A model generated the notes under the pieces. The model did not search any database. It had not been told where the DNA came from and worked only from the letters and a program-made list of their open reading frames with translations. From Mansonella perstans (lineage: Eukaryota > Nematoda > Chromadorea > Rhabditida > Onchocercidae): 52,612 nt of DNA. The first letter of the stretch is position 1; every line of letters begins with the position of its first letter. Below are positions 23,604 to 36,362 of this stretch, piece after piece. Where the stretch lies: contig JBAMDO010000305.1 in the NCBI GenBank assembly GCA_037074765.1, forward strand, positions 1 through 52,612. Reading direction: 5' to 3'. Position numbers and translations under genes: made by a program.

Positions 23604-26600
23604 TTAAACTAAATGAAAATTATAAAGTAAACAAAATAAAAATGAAATAAAAAGTATTGCTGGTTCTTCTACAAATAATTTGCTGTTATTTTCAGCAATA
23701 CGAAGAATCGTTGAACGCATGCCATATCGGCATTTATTTTTGTTATCTTTGATGGAAATATTAAAAAATTAGTGTGCCAATAAAATAACAAACCACGTTC
23801 CTTAGATTTGTAACGCTCAATTCGTATTTTTTCCAGAAATTCTTTGGTTAAAACCGGTTTTAGAGGCTTGCTTTTAGCTAATTGATAAAGTTTGTAGTTT
23901 CGAATTTCGATCGTAACCATTATGCAGCTGATAACAATTGCCAATACTGCTCCCAGTATCAGTACTTCATCAATCTGAAACATTTCGAACGAAAAGACGA
24001 ATTTTTCAATAAAATCGCACGAAGCAAATAACCTATAATCTCCACCAATTTTCCGTAAGAAAATCTCATATTTCAATTTGTTGATCAAACTGATTCCTAT
24101 TAGGTGGCATGTTGCATTGTTATTATTGTCATTTCTTTTAGGATTAAAATTTCTGCGATAGAGTAAATTTTAAAATTGATAGTTCAAAATTCCTTATTTG
24201 CTCTTACCTTACCAAATATATATAGCAAGGTATGCCGTTGTTCGTCATGGTAAAACACTATAAATACAATGAACTTTTGGTTATCATATCTTTATGGTAG
24301 CACTTAAAGATGATAGCAAATACTAAATAGAAAATTTTGCAAATATTAATTAATCAAATAAAACAGAATGATTACTTTCAATATTTTTGAAAGTTATCTT
24401 GACAACGTAGGAAATTAATTGCTTCGATAGCAAGAAAGACATATGAGATAATCGTCATTTTTATAAAATTTTGAAACATTTCAGCTAATGTTAATTATAG
24501 CAGAGACTATTACAATTTACTCATGAAATATCATCCATTAATTTTAATAAAAAATTTTAGACATGGAATTAAATGAAGAGCGAGGAATAACATAGCTTAA
24601 ATAGACATATATATATTATAGACATATATATATATATATATAATTATACTTTTTTATTCGGAAATGATAATAGAATTCGTAAAAAGTTGAAATTCCTCAG
24701 GACGCTATTATTATTTCAATGTATTTCTATCATTAATTTAAAAGAAAACATCATATCTTACAATTTCTTGTAACAGTTTCAGTTTGTCTTATTGAACCAT
24801 TAGCAATTTTAGGAAAGGTCTTCTTATTATTGAGCGTTGAATATTGAATATCCTTTCCATTAATTTTAGATTTTTCTAAATAAAATTTAGTTTACAATTA
24901 TTTTGCATTTTTTCACATTCTAGCAGTGTTCCTATCAATTAGAAAAGCCAATTAAAAATGGAAAAAACAAACCACTCAAATATTCGTCGATTGTTATTTG
25001 ATCAGGTTGACAGCCTCCTTGAACCGTTATTAAGGCAAGCCCATCTTTATCTGCAAAACAAATAGGTTCAGTACAATTCCTGAAATGTTTTAGACCAATT
25101 GTTGCTTAGTTATCATTACGTCTAATACATTATCTAATCCATCCACGATAACTTGATATTACAGTCTACTCATGATAATCTATTACAATAACCTACTAAA
25201 ATTATCTTTTCATGATAACTACAATAATACATTCACGATACCTAATAAAATAATCCAATCTCGATAAACAACTTAATCCCCATCAACAGGTTTGTGGAAT
25301 GCATGAACATTGTCACTTTTTAATACTCTTTTGATTAATTAATATGCTTGTTTATTTGTTAATGGCTAAATTTATCAATGCTTTGAAAAATTAAACATCC
25401 GAAATTTTCTATTGTTTCTTTTTCTTTTTCAACGTAGCCCTAAATCACATCAATAATACCATGAATACTGGGAAGCGCGACTTTTCCACCATTCCATTCA
25501 ATCTCGGATTGCCACTTACTGATTCTTAATGACAATTTAAATAGACTTTCATAATGGTAACTGCCAAGGATATATTGACTTGCGCCTAGAATTATAGAGC
25601 AAAAATTTGGCAAAATACTTAATGTCTTATTATTGATAAGTAGTGGCTTACATCATAATTCTATATGATACATGGATGACATAAAACTACAAAAAATAGC
25701 TAGGAAAATATTGAAAAAATTAAGAAATATCCCAAAAAACTTAAAAAAGGACTTTTTTTCATGCTATATCCATAAATTTATCTAATTAATTAGCGTTACG
25801 AGCACAAATTTGAAATTTAGAAATTTTTTTTTATTAAACTTGTATTTAAAAGAAATTTGGCGTTCAATGTTTGTAGCCATACTTTGATTATTAAATATTG
25901 CCCATAGTATTGTTCCTTTCTCATCTATTATTAATTTATGCGAATATTTCCCTTCTCGATCAAGAATCTTTATATGTGGTCTAAAAGAGCAATTGAAAAA
26001 TATTTATTATTCTTGCATAATACCAAAAAAAACAAAGTTATGGTAGTTGATAACTTTCTTCGTCATTAAGTTAAGCTAAGTTTTTTCTAAATACGATCTT
26101 AGTTTCAAATTAACAATCAAATTTCATGGATCATTTGTAAATTACTTTTACATTTCTAATATTTTTCTATACAAATAGAATTTCTATTATTTTACATTTT
26201 TGAATATTATCAAAAATTGTTAAAATTTTTATAAAAAAAGCAAAAATTACAGTGAAGTCTCTTGAAAATCCTATTAATTACTAAATTATCTTCTTGAAAG
26301 TGAAGGTTTCAAACCCTTTGCATTCTTCGGCATCGAGTGGATATAAAATTTCGATTTCTATATTAAAAAATATATTCGAATTTAATTGTAACAATTCGTC
26401 ATACATACCCGATATTTGCTTATGATATTTAAACTAAAAAAAGAAAGGATGAAACAAAATGCTTGCAAATTTCACTGGAGCAATGTTTAGTAAAATAATT
26501 TTTCGAATGGACATTTTCGCAAATATCCAACATTTATCATGAAATATGAAATTTTATTCAAATCATTAACTTTTTCAAATTCGTTTCGAAATGCTTAAAA

Positions 26601-28350
26601 TTGCAAACTATTCGTAATATGCGCAATTTTTTCGCATCAAATGAAATCAATAATTTTTAAACGCTGACTTTTGAACATTTCAACGATCTTTAAAATTCAG
26701 TAGAAAGTAGATTAAGATGTGTATTATTTTATGCAGATGTGATCATTTCAATGTAAACAATTTTGAAATGTTTAAACAATTCGCGTGTAATCAGATGTCA
26801 TTCCAGAACCTGCTTTTCGATTTCTGTAAGCTTTTATTTGCAAATAGCCATGAAAGAAATATAATACTTCCTTACCACTGCACATGTTTCTTTTATCGTA
26901 ATCAGTGAAATGACCACCAAAAGTACTTTGCAAATTCTGAAAACATTATGTTAGTTGTATGTGCATTATTTTTTAGTAAAAGTTTTTAATTCTTCCGATT
27001 AAATTAAAACCTTTTATTAATTTCATAGATTCAACTAAAGTAGTGGTATCTAATAGTAGTCCGAGCAAACTGAGAAGATAATTATGATCCTGGCTTAAGA
27101 AAAATTATGAGAACTTAAAATTTTTCAGCTTTCAAACCACCCTTCACAATCACTTTCAATTATTGTTTATGCTCATATAATCTGCAAAAAATTGAATCAC
27201 GGATTTGGTTGGATTCACTTTTGAACATAATTTGACTAAATTAATTAGCACTGCAAATTAAATAATTTTTAATGGCTTTTGCTTAAACAATTACTATTTC
27301 AAAAAATTCTGATTAGTCAGTTTCTGCAAAATTTTCCTAGCAGAAAATTCTCCTTACTCGCTCTCCATACTTCAGTCAATTCAACAAAGATCCCATTTTT
27401 CGCAATTTTAGCAACAATAGTAACAACCAGCTTTGCTTCCTGTAAACTTTTAACAATAATAACAAATTTCTTTCGAAGATGTTTTTATGAAGTCAAGGTC
27501 GTATCGTTTTTTATTTGCATTTCACAGAAATCTTTTTGGGATTTCAAAATTTGTGATTAAAATTTTTAAAACATTCAAATTGAAAAATTTTTAAGTCCTA
27601 AAGTAAATTTTGATTTATATATGAAAGAAATATTTTTATTTTAAAAGAGATTTCGCGAAATATTATAAATTCTACATTTAGTTAACACTTTATGTACGTT
27701 AAATCTCCAAAAAATACGATACAAATTGTCAATATGGAACTGAGGATGGTAAATAATCTGAGCTAAATTGCTGAAATAAACTGTAAAGAAACATTTGAAG
27801 CAATAATAATAGAAACATTTATAATTTAAACGAAATCTAAGATATAAAGGAGGACAATAATCATAAAGATTCTTTCACATCATCGCTTCATTATATATTC
27901 ATTCTAGCATTCAAAAATACTCTATTGATTACAGTAAACTCAGTAACTGACAATATATAATATAACGATATTTCGAACTCAGTGAGTGACAAAATGTAAC
28001 ATAATGATACACCGAAGATGATTTATTTTATTAATAATTATTAAGATTGCTTTCTAACAATAGGAACGAAAATGAAATTTAAACTAATTAATAATAAAAA
28101 ACCATAATGAATACAATAAAGAAGCATTTACGTATTTTTTCTGCTGATTTAAACATGCTAAACATCCTGCAATATTTTGGACTTTTCTTATGAATTGCTG
28201 CCAAACTTCTCCTATAATTGATCAATATCGATTAAAAGGCGAGACAGTAACCAAATAGTTATTTTGATTTCAAAATAAAATATTACTGAAAGTTATTTTT
28301 CATTTTCCAGAGTGCTTACTTTTGAAAGAACTTAAGCCAAATTCCTTTTC
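23604..28350 (-). CDS. Unrecognised membrane-anchored protein, multi-exon (5' end unresolved)
   Basis: Thirteen minus-strand exons join without breaking frame: 28320-28350, 28132-28211, 27371-27439, 27036-27089, 26876-26936, 26810-26823, 26315-26433, 25840-25980, 25469-25578, 24973-25050, 24208-24257, 23794-23974, 23604-23746, about 376 residues. The N-terminal half is soluble and charged (KREVWQQFIRKVQNIAGCLA, EAKLVVTIVAKIAKNGIFVE). The middle reads HIKILDREGKYSHKLIIDEK then GTILWAIFNNQS, faintly like a GOLD-type beta domain. Next come KDGLALITVQGGCQPDQITI and a membrane segment VLILGAVLAIVISCIMV (exon 23794-23974) followed by a basic tail, suggesting type I topology. I do not recognise the family. 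Weak points: a 14-nt microexon, a non-standard acceptor at 25579 (GCGCAAG), the donor at 27035, a hydrophobic C-terminal end, and no start codon. The first exon lies in sequence homologous to the mini-collagen repeat flank. Confidence 0.6.
24450..25335 (-). repeat. Right arm of the inverted duplication
   Basis: Diverged reverse-complement partner of 21480-22440. It includes the exon 24973-25050 of the membrane-protein gene plus its flanking introns, and an (AT)n microsatellite near 24608-24640 absent from the other arm. Because the exon is intact here and its acceptor is lost in the left arm, this arm is probably the source. Confidence 0.8.
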
Positions 28351-29223
28351 CTGAAATGCTTGCAATTAAAATTTAACGGTAACCAATTTATCGAAAAATT
28401 GCAATGGAAAATTTTATGTGACAAAATGTTGCTGCAATTAATGAGAAAGTAAATTATTATTCCTAAATCGAATTGTATCAGAATGTCACTAAAACATTCC
28501 TAAAACCAATAAGTTATGAACAGAGAAAAAATCCATTATTTTGCTTGATAATATATTTCTGTTGGATTTTGATTTCTGAAAAGCCTACCAGTGCTGGAAC
28601 AAAAATAGGATGAATATCAAATTCGAAACTTCAACCGACAATAAGTTTCCGAAAACGTTTCCGCTTAATGTTCTAATTAATCAATCAAAAAAAAATTACT
28701 AAGAAAGTCTCAGTTAAAACCTGGCATATGCAATTCCTAAGACCTACTAGGCATTTTTCTAACCAAACTGCAAGCATTTTCTTCAACAACGAAAAAAGGA
28801 TTGATGGTTTGAGAAATTAAAATTCTTGCCTTTATATTTTGACAACGAAACCAGTGAACCAAGCTTGTTTTACGTTGTAAACTTTTTCGAATGTTTTTTT
28901 CTTTTTTTTTTTTTGTTCTGTGACTTGTTTTCCGCATATCTTAACGAAAGAATGGATTAAGAAGGATAAATATAAAAAATTGATGCAAAGGATGAATTAT
29001 TCACTTATTCTATTTTGCAGAGATAATAAACTGTCACAAATTCCCGATCTCCTTTCAAATGAATGATTTTCTTCCTTTAATTTTAAACACTTCTTGAGTT
29101 TTAATTTGTTTAAATTTTTCATCATTTGGTTTTTTGTTTTTTCAATGCGAAATGAAATAAATGACCAACGATGTTACAAGAAATTGAAGGAAACTATATT
29201 AAATTGTTTTGCAACGTATTTGT
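28212..29223 (+). repeat. Diverged direct copy of the array repeat (part 1)
   Basis: Corresponds segment by segment to about 34390-35370, 43040-44020 and 49630-50600 of the array: ..AACCAATTTATCGAAAAATT.., ..AAAACCTGGCATATGCA.., ..GCATTTTCTTCAACAACGAA.. and ..ATTTGGTTTTTTGTTTTT... Many substitutions make it older than the array copies. The collagen ORF itself is not present. Confidence 0.75.
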
Positions 29224-29765
29224 TGTCTCGAAATCCATAAAGCGAATTTTCCAATAGATCAATAAATCTAATTAATTTTATGATGTAAGATTAATTTCTT
29301 ATTTTTGTTGTAGTCTTACATCCAATAATTCAAGCCGTTGATAAATAATAAGGGCATTATGATCAACCTATCACGTTATTATTCTATCCTTCATCATTTG
29401 ATCTTATGATCTCTCCATCACATCATTATTCCATCCTTTATTATTTGACATTATGATCGTCTTATCACGTCATTGACCCCCCCTTCTACTACTATATATA
29501 GACTGTCAAATTTCCATCTTAACTGCTTTCTTCACAACGGCACTCATCTGTCTCTTCATTCACGCATCCAGTTCTTTCAACATTTTCATTACGCTCGCGT
29601 TTGTTAATGCTTTTAATTACGTTCACGTTTGTTAATGCTGTTAATTATGTTCGCGCCTGTTAATAATTTTAATAAAGGTTTAATTACCCAAGTTTGAGAT
29701 TGAGACCGCACGAAATTCAATTCAGCCCGTTCTCTCAACGTCAACTCATCACAACTTTCACGACA
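29224..29765 (+). mobile_element. Solo LTR with degraded target duplication
   Basis: Starts TGTCTCGAAATCCATAAAGC and ends ..CTTTCACGACA, matching the termini of the 39.7-kb LTR (TGTCGCG..CCACGACA). It contains a TATA motif (CTATATATAGAC near 29493) and ..TTTAATTACCCAAGTTTGAG near 29677. The flanks TTTGT and TTTGC differ by one base, a decayed 5-bp duplication; the uninterrupted array copies read TTTGTTAACGTCAG at this point. No internal retrotransposon sequence, so it is a solo LTR. Confidence 0.8.
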
Positions 29766-31000
29766 TTTGCTGATTTCAGATAATGTTTTTGAAGGTATTA
29801 CATGACAAAAATTTGTTGAAACGATAGTAGAAAATATCAGAAAAAAGGTTCACATGCAGAAAACAGGTCTGGTTGATTTCAACGTTTCAACGTTGGCATT
29901 TCAACATTTATTTTTGTTTTTTTAAAACTATTCAACATTCTACATTTAAGATTGCTTTTCAGCATCATAAAATCTTCAAAATTTTTGCATCAAAATTTTT
30001 TGTCTCACATAAGACGCAACTTCGAGTAAAACCAAAAGGCTTTATCTGACATCAGCAAATGCGTAGCAAAACAATTTATTAAAGTTCCTTTCAATTTCCT
30101 TTAACGTCGCTGGTCATTTATTTCATTTGCATTGAAAAAACAAAAACTAAATGATGATTAATTCAAGAAAATTGAAACTCGAGAAGTGTTTAAAATTGAA
30201 GGAAAGAAAATCATTTATTCGAAACAAGATCCGAAAATTTGTGACAACTTGTTATGGATAAATGATATAAAAAAAAATTCATCCATCTTTTGTATCAATT
30301 TTTTATACTTATCCTCCTCAATCCATTCTTTTGCACCCCACTAGGGAATGCGAAGATCAAAAAGATCGCGGAACCAAAAGGTCGCAGAACAAAAAAACGG
30401 ACTGTTCGAAACCATCTATAACATAAAACAAGCTTCGGTCACTGGTTTCGTTGTCAAATTATAAAGGCAAGAATTTTTATTTGTTAAACCATTAGTAGTT
30501 CCATCAATTCCTTGTTCGCTTTTGAAGAAAATGCTTGCAGCTTGAGCGCTTAGAAAAAATGTTCTGAAAATTCTTGAGTGGCTTGTGGCAGATTTTAACT
30601 GCAACTGGAAACGGTACGGAATAATTGTCTCTTAATTAATTAATTAGAACCGATTAAGCGGAAACGTTTCGGAAACTTATCATTGGTTAAGATTTCGGAT
30701 TTGATAATTATCCTATTTTTGATTTCAGCATTGGCAAAAATTTGGCCTTTTAGAAGTCAAAATCCAGGCAGAAATGTAGTTTCAAAATAAATAACTTATT
30801 GTTTCTTTCATATCTACAACAGCAATGACCTTAGCAGACTTTTCGATGTAATTCCATTTACGGATAAAAAATCAGTTTTTCATTGGATACAGCAATAATT
30901 TGTCACATAAATGTTTCGGCACAAAAAAATTCGATTCCAGTTTTTCAAATGTAAGCAAATAAAAAAATAGTTACTTCTAAGTAATAAATTGCTTTCTAAA
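29766..31000 (-). repeat. Remainder of the direct copy plus an inverted copy of the array repeat
   Basis: 29766-29886 continues the direct copy after the LTR (TCAGATAATG.., ..GAAACGATAG..). From about 30020 to 31000 the same block appears in reverse orientation (AATTCATCCATC.., ..ATTTTAACTGCAACTGG.., ..CATTGGATACAGCAAT), so 28.2-31.0 kb is a large imperfect palindrome. No ORF of note. Confidence 0.7.
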
Positions 31001-31504
31001 AAAAATGAACGTTTTAATTAATAAAAAGGTAATACAAATGTATTATCAAAAAATTAACGTCAAATATTTGTCATTTTATGGCAAATATAGTAATGACTAA
31101 TGAATTTCATAAAGAATTTTTTGCAATTCTTATTGATGCGATAGAATTTATTTGCATGTGTGTTTGTATATATTATGTAAGATAAAGTTTTTTCATGAAA
31201 TAATATTGCATCATATCAAAATAAATAACATTTTTTAAATGAAGGGGTGCAATTCCGAATATATATATTATTAAAACTAAAAATAGACAAAAAGAAAATT
31301 TTAATGATATCCTCCGAGAATTGGCAACTTCTTTAGATGATTCGGACAAATGAAGTCAAAAGAAATATTACTGTTGTTAAAAGGAACATTAAATCAAATA
31401 TCAAAAGTAGATGATGATAATACTAATAATAACAATATTAATAATAATAAGGGTTTTGTAACAATAAAAAAAAATTAAAGATTTGAGATGAGGAATTAAT
31501 CCGA
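31001..31504. other. AT-rich entry to the tandem array
   Basis: Low-complexity AT sequence with an (AAT)n-like patch at 31410-31450. The end resembles 46600-46690, which precedes the third array period, so the array boundary is fuzzy here. No gene seen. Confidence 0.4.
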
Positions 31505-31525
31505 GCAAAAGTTTGGAAGCTCACC

Positions 31526-31720
31526 ATGAAGTGGTTCAGTCATTTTACCTTTCCTTCGATCTCTTTCAACAGAACTTTGTTTCTATGCTGTAAACTACTA
31601 TTTTCTCTCCGCCAATATCAATGCAATAATAAAGGTCAAAAAGTATCAGCAATGGTATTTTCATTCGTAACAATCCATCAAGTATTGGAAGAAATGAGGA
31701 ATGCATTGTATATTCATTGA
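31526..31720 (+). other. Repeated short ORF, family A
   Basis: A 64-codon ORF ending ..FVTIHQVLEEMRNALYIH, with near-identical relatives within 38004-38378, at 46700-46915 and 51707-51919, and frame-shifted versions at 36496-36705 and 45141-45425. The reverse strand is also open over much of this block, and several copies break the frame, so I do not claim it as a gene. It may be an exon or an accident of AT-rich sequence copied with the array. Confidence 0.3.
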
Positions 31721-33839
31721 GATGGTGAAGAAACAGATACGCTGGTCCGCGCTTTAGTGTGTCTCGGAGACAACAGCCATTCGTTCGGTATGCGAGCAAT
31801 TGTGATATTTCTTGTAATCTGTTACTGCAGCATACTGAATGGGTTTCCTTGAAACTGATGGTCTATTGGACCGCGATTTTTGTTTCAAATACTTCTATAT
31901 GCTAAATTAGAATTATGCGCATTAAAATTATACATATTTCAATGTAACTTGATTAATTTGCCAAATTTCTTACATAGATGAAATGAAAAGGCAAACATCT
32001 CATATTGAAACAGCCCATAGGTAATTAAGAAGTTCATGCGATGAAACCTGAAATAAACCACTGATTAAGGACAAAGTAGCAATTTTTAATTCAAATGTTT
32101 CAAATTTATCTGAACTATATATCAATTACAGCAAAGCGGCAAAGAATTAGTACTGTAAAATTATATTGACTTATCTGCTTATTGTAAAGTTATTACGGTA
32201 AAACATTCTGATTTGAAATGTTTTACCTGATAGAAAGTAATAATAAATTAGTTGTTAGTACTACATAAAGATTAATCAATCTGGTAATTATTGTGCATAA
32301 TAATGGTAAATGATTGTTAAATGACCAGATTCAATCATGCATTGATTCGTATTAGTAATCCTTCGACAAATGATTGAGAAATTGAAAGGTATAATGTACT
32401 GTGAGGAGAAGAAATGTAGGTTTAACATCTTAATCACAGTTTTAAAGTTCGGAAAATGAAAATTTAAGAGAGTGAGTAAATTTGATAGAAGACTCTGGTA
32501 ACACTGGTGTCATATGCATTTGTCATTTGTTCATTTTTATTACCATCGGCCAATTCAGCCATTTTACTTGTCAATTTATTGTTCCTTGATGTATTTCTTG
32601 AAGATTTAGCAATAATGATTCCAACAGCTATTGGACAGTTGATTAAAATCGGTTTTAAATCAAAAGAAAAATGAGTAAGAAATAAGTGATGTATCTTAAA
32701 ATTATTATTATTTATTAACATTAGGGAGTTAAATTTGATTTAATTTCAGCTCAATCAGTCGATACCTTCTTATTTCAATTTTTCTCCTTTGTTTTTTATT
32801 TTTATTTTATTTTCTCTCTTGTTAATTAAAGATTTCATTTTGCAACCCTTTGAGTATCATTTTTCTCATTTCATTAAAAATTTGAAATTGATTGTTGTCA
32901 TTATTCTGATTTTCATAATTATTGTTATGATCAATGCTGTTGTTGTTAATAACATTAATATTATTTTTCTTCCATTGCTTTCTTATAAACTTATGAATTT
33001 GTGCTCTTGGTAATAATTAAACAAATAAGTTTTTTGGATTACTTTATCAGTCGGAATTTGACATTAATACTGATTATGTGTGCAAATTTAACTGAAAGGT
33101 AAACATTTCGAATTCAAAATAATAATAATATCATTTCAGATAAACAAAATATTTAATGGACAAGATTGCTTTTACGACTTGTTCCTTTATGCATATTTAC
33201 CTTTAAAATAACCAATAATTAATATTAATTGTTTAGGTATGCTTTAGCGCTGCATATTTAATTATTTCGGAACCAATTTAAAAATTACACTTAAATGCAT
33301 TAATGAATTCTTTTGTTATCGTAATTTTCTTCTTTTGCGTAGAATCTTGATTAATTTGCAAGATTTGAAAAAAAGGATGCAAAATAACAGGAGAAAATTA
33401 GATTACTTATGATATTGAATTAATTGGCAATGAAATAAATTTAACAAAATGTTTTGGCGTGAAATTATTCCGTCACCGCTGTTATTGCCTTCACTGTTAC
33501 TGTCATAATTATTATCATTATCGTCTTTATCTCCAGAATTATATTATAATAACTTAAGTTAGCTTTTAATTTTCATTCAGTTTAAAATCATTGGATACTT
33601 TTACTTTTATTATTCAAATAAAGATACAAATGTAACATAATTAAAAATTTGAATTCAGAGTTTTAGGGTTTATTGGGAAAATGCAGAAAAAATGAAAGTT
33701 TACAAATTCAATCATTTTAAAAAAACTGTCAACCAATAAAAAAGCAAAGGAATTAATTTTTCCTAAAATCATTTCCATTTTTTTTTTTAAAACCATTTCC
33801 ATTTTTTGACATTTTGAGATATCATCTTCAGAGTGCTCG

Positions 33840-34060
33840 TTACCTTTTCGACACTCTCCCTGCTACTCCCGGAAGACCTGGCCGTCCCATTGCTTCCGGT
33901 GGACCTGGCCGTCCCGCTAGTCCCGGCATCCCTCTTGGCCCATTGCTCCCTGTTGTCCCATCGGTCCCGGTTGCCCTGGTGGTCCCGGTGGTGCTTGCAT
34001 CTCAATTTCACTTGGTGTACAACAGATGGCGAGAGCTAAATATATTGTCCACTTCACCAT
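33840..34060 (-). pseudogene. Mini-collagen copy 1, frameshifted
   Basis: Starts like the other copies ([20 protein letters not shown], then [20 protein letters not shown]). A C run that is four bases long in copies 2 and 3 (CTTGGCCCC) is three here (CTTGGCCCA near 33935), so the frame leaves the Gly-X-Y phase and meets TAG after about 48 codons. The remaining Gly-X-Y codons persist in the next frame, ending VSKR and TAA, so the loss looks recent. CAAAAGGTAACG at the end keeps the form of a splice donor. The upstream acceptor CTTTTTTCAG near 34100 is intact. Confidence 0.85.
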
Positions 34061-36362
34061 ATTTCAAATCGATTATATTGAAATCTTGTTTTTCCTATTC
34101 TGAAAAAAGCAGATTATATCAAATACATTCGATTTCGCTAAATCTCTAATTCATCATGTAAGAGCGATCTTGGCGTATTCAGATTATTGCGTTTAAATTG
34201 AGGATAATAGCATTCCTGGATGAACAAATCGTCGGAATTAGAAAAATTTACTTCTAATCCATTCCACTGTAAGACTTTCGTATAAACTTGAAATGAAATT
34301 TTGCATCAGCTCTAAAAGCATTTTTCATGAAAGCATTAAGTAAACATTGCCATTAATGCCTGTTAACCATTAACATAAGTATTTTGTTTCCAAAGCAATA
34401 TTTTACTGAGAAGTAATTATTTTTCTGAATCTTACTTATGAAATAACTGAATTAAATTCTTTTTTTTGGTACTCCAATTTCAGCGGCAACCAACTTATCG
34501 AAACACTGCAATGACAAATTTTAAGTGACAAAATATTGCTGTATCCAATGAGAGAAAGAATTGTTATTCTTTTTTAAATCGAATTACATCGAAAAGTCTG
34601 CTGTGATCATTGCTAAAAGTGACAAGCTATGACTGAATATGAAAAACGTTTTTTGAATATGAAAGAGTTGTTTTGTTGTTAAATTACATTTCAGCCTGGA
34701 TTTTGACTACTGAAAAACCAAATTTATGTTAATCCTGAAATCTACAAAAGTGGAATATTGAATTCGGAATCTTAATCAACGCAAAGTTTCCAAAAGCGTT
34801 TACGCTTAGTCGGTTCTAATTAATTAATTAAAAGACAATTATTAAGACCTTTTCAGTCAAAACCTGGCACATGCACCTCCTAAGACCTGCTGAACATTTT
34901 TTCTAGTCTCAAATTCCAAGCATTTTCTTCAACAACGAACAAGGCAATGGTGGAACTATTAATGGTTTAAGAAATAAAAACTGTTGCCTTTAAATTTCGA
35001 CAAGGAAACCAGTGAGTGAAGTTTATTTTATATTATAAACGTTTTCGAACGGTCCCGTTTTTTTGTTTTGCGACCTGTTTGTTTTTCCGCATTTCTTAGT
35101 CGGATGCAAAAGAATGAATTGAGAAGGATAAATACAAAAAATTGATGCAAAAGATGAATTATTCATTTATCCATAACAAGTTGTCACAAATTCCCGGATC
35201 TCGTTTCGAATAAATGATTGTCTTTTCATCAATTTAAAACACTTCTTGAGTTTTAATTTCCCTAAATTTTTCATCATTTGGTTTTTTGTTTTTAAATGCA
35301 AATAAAATAAATAACCAGCGGCGTTAGAGGAAATTGAAGAAACTTTTTTAAATTGTATTGCTACGTATTTGTTAACGTCAGATAATGTTTGATGGTATTC
35401 GAAATTGCACCTTATATATCAAAAATTCTTGAAACGAAGGAGAAAATAATACGAGGAAGGTTCCACGGAGAATACGACTCTAGTTGGTATGTTTCAGTGA
35501 AATTATTTGGTCTTTATTAAGCTGTTGGCTGTTGACCAGAATATTTCATTTTACGCTCAGATATACTGCGCTTCCTTCTTTGTTGCTTCTCTGAACAATT
35601 GCATGTGAACGGATAGATTTTGAAATGCGAGATATGAAATAGTAAAATGTCAACCACATGTCAACCAACACACTTCACCAATCTGTCGTTTTATTTTTTC
35701 CTCGCCTTAACAACAATTTCTGGCCACTATTACATTTTCAGTTTTCACTAATCTATCAAAAGCGGGCAGATAAAAGAAGTACACAAATTCAATCATTTCA
35801 AAACAAATTGACACTCAAAAGATAAAATATTAATTTAAAAACATTTTAATTTTTTATCAAAACCGATTTGAGAGCAAAAAAGGAGGAACAAAAATAGAAA
35901 AGGAAAGCAATTTCATGTAGCATGCACATTATTGTGAGCTATTTTCGTTTATTGTTACTTTTTACCAATAATTTATTTCGATAGAATGTCATTAGTAAGT
36001 CTCGTTTTGCTATATCAGTGTTACGGGGTAATCAATTCTTCAATAATAATCTTTAGCATCATTTTTCTCATTTCATCAGAATTTGAAATTGATTAATTTA
36101 AAGGTAAAAAATTCTGATGAATAATATCAGAATTAGGAATCAAAAGAGTTTTAATTGATTTTCTATATTTTCTTTTTCCCAGCTTGGTGTGTCGGAATTT
36201 ATTTAGTACTTTCTAAGATGTCAACATTTTTACATCTGTGGTTGTGATATTTGTTGAAAAGCGAAGATCCGGTAACAAAGTGTACGCTTGCGTATTAAAT
36301 GCGAAAAAGATTATTCGAAAGCAATGGCGTACTACGTTACCTGCCGCTACCAATAGCATTAT

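Noticed and set aside
27279..27560. 93-codon plus ORF
   Set aside because: Overlaps, in antisense, a phase-compatible minus-strand exon (27371-27439); no coding features of its own.
32789..33013. Hydrophobic 74-codon plus ORF in the array
   Set aside because: Low-complexity Phe/Ile/Leu translation of a T-rich stretch; the frame is not kept in the other periods.
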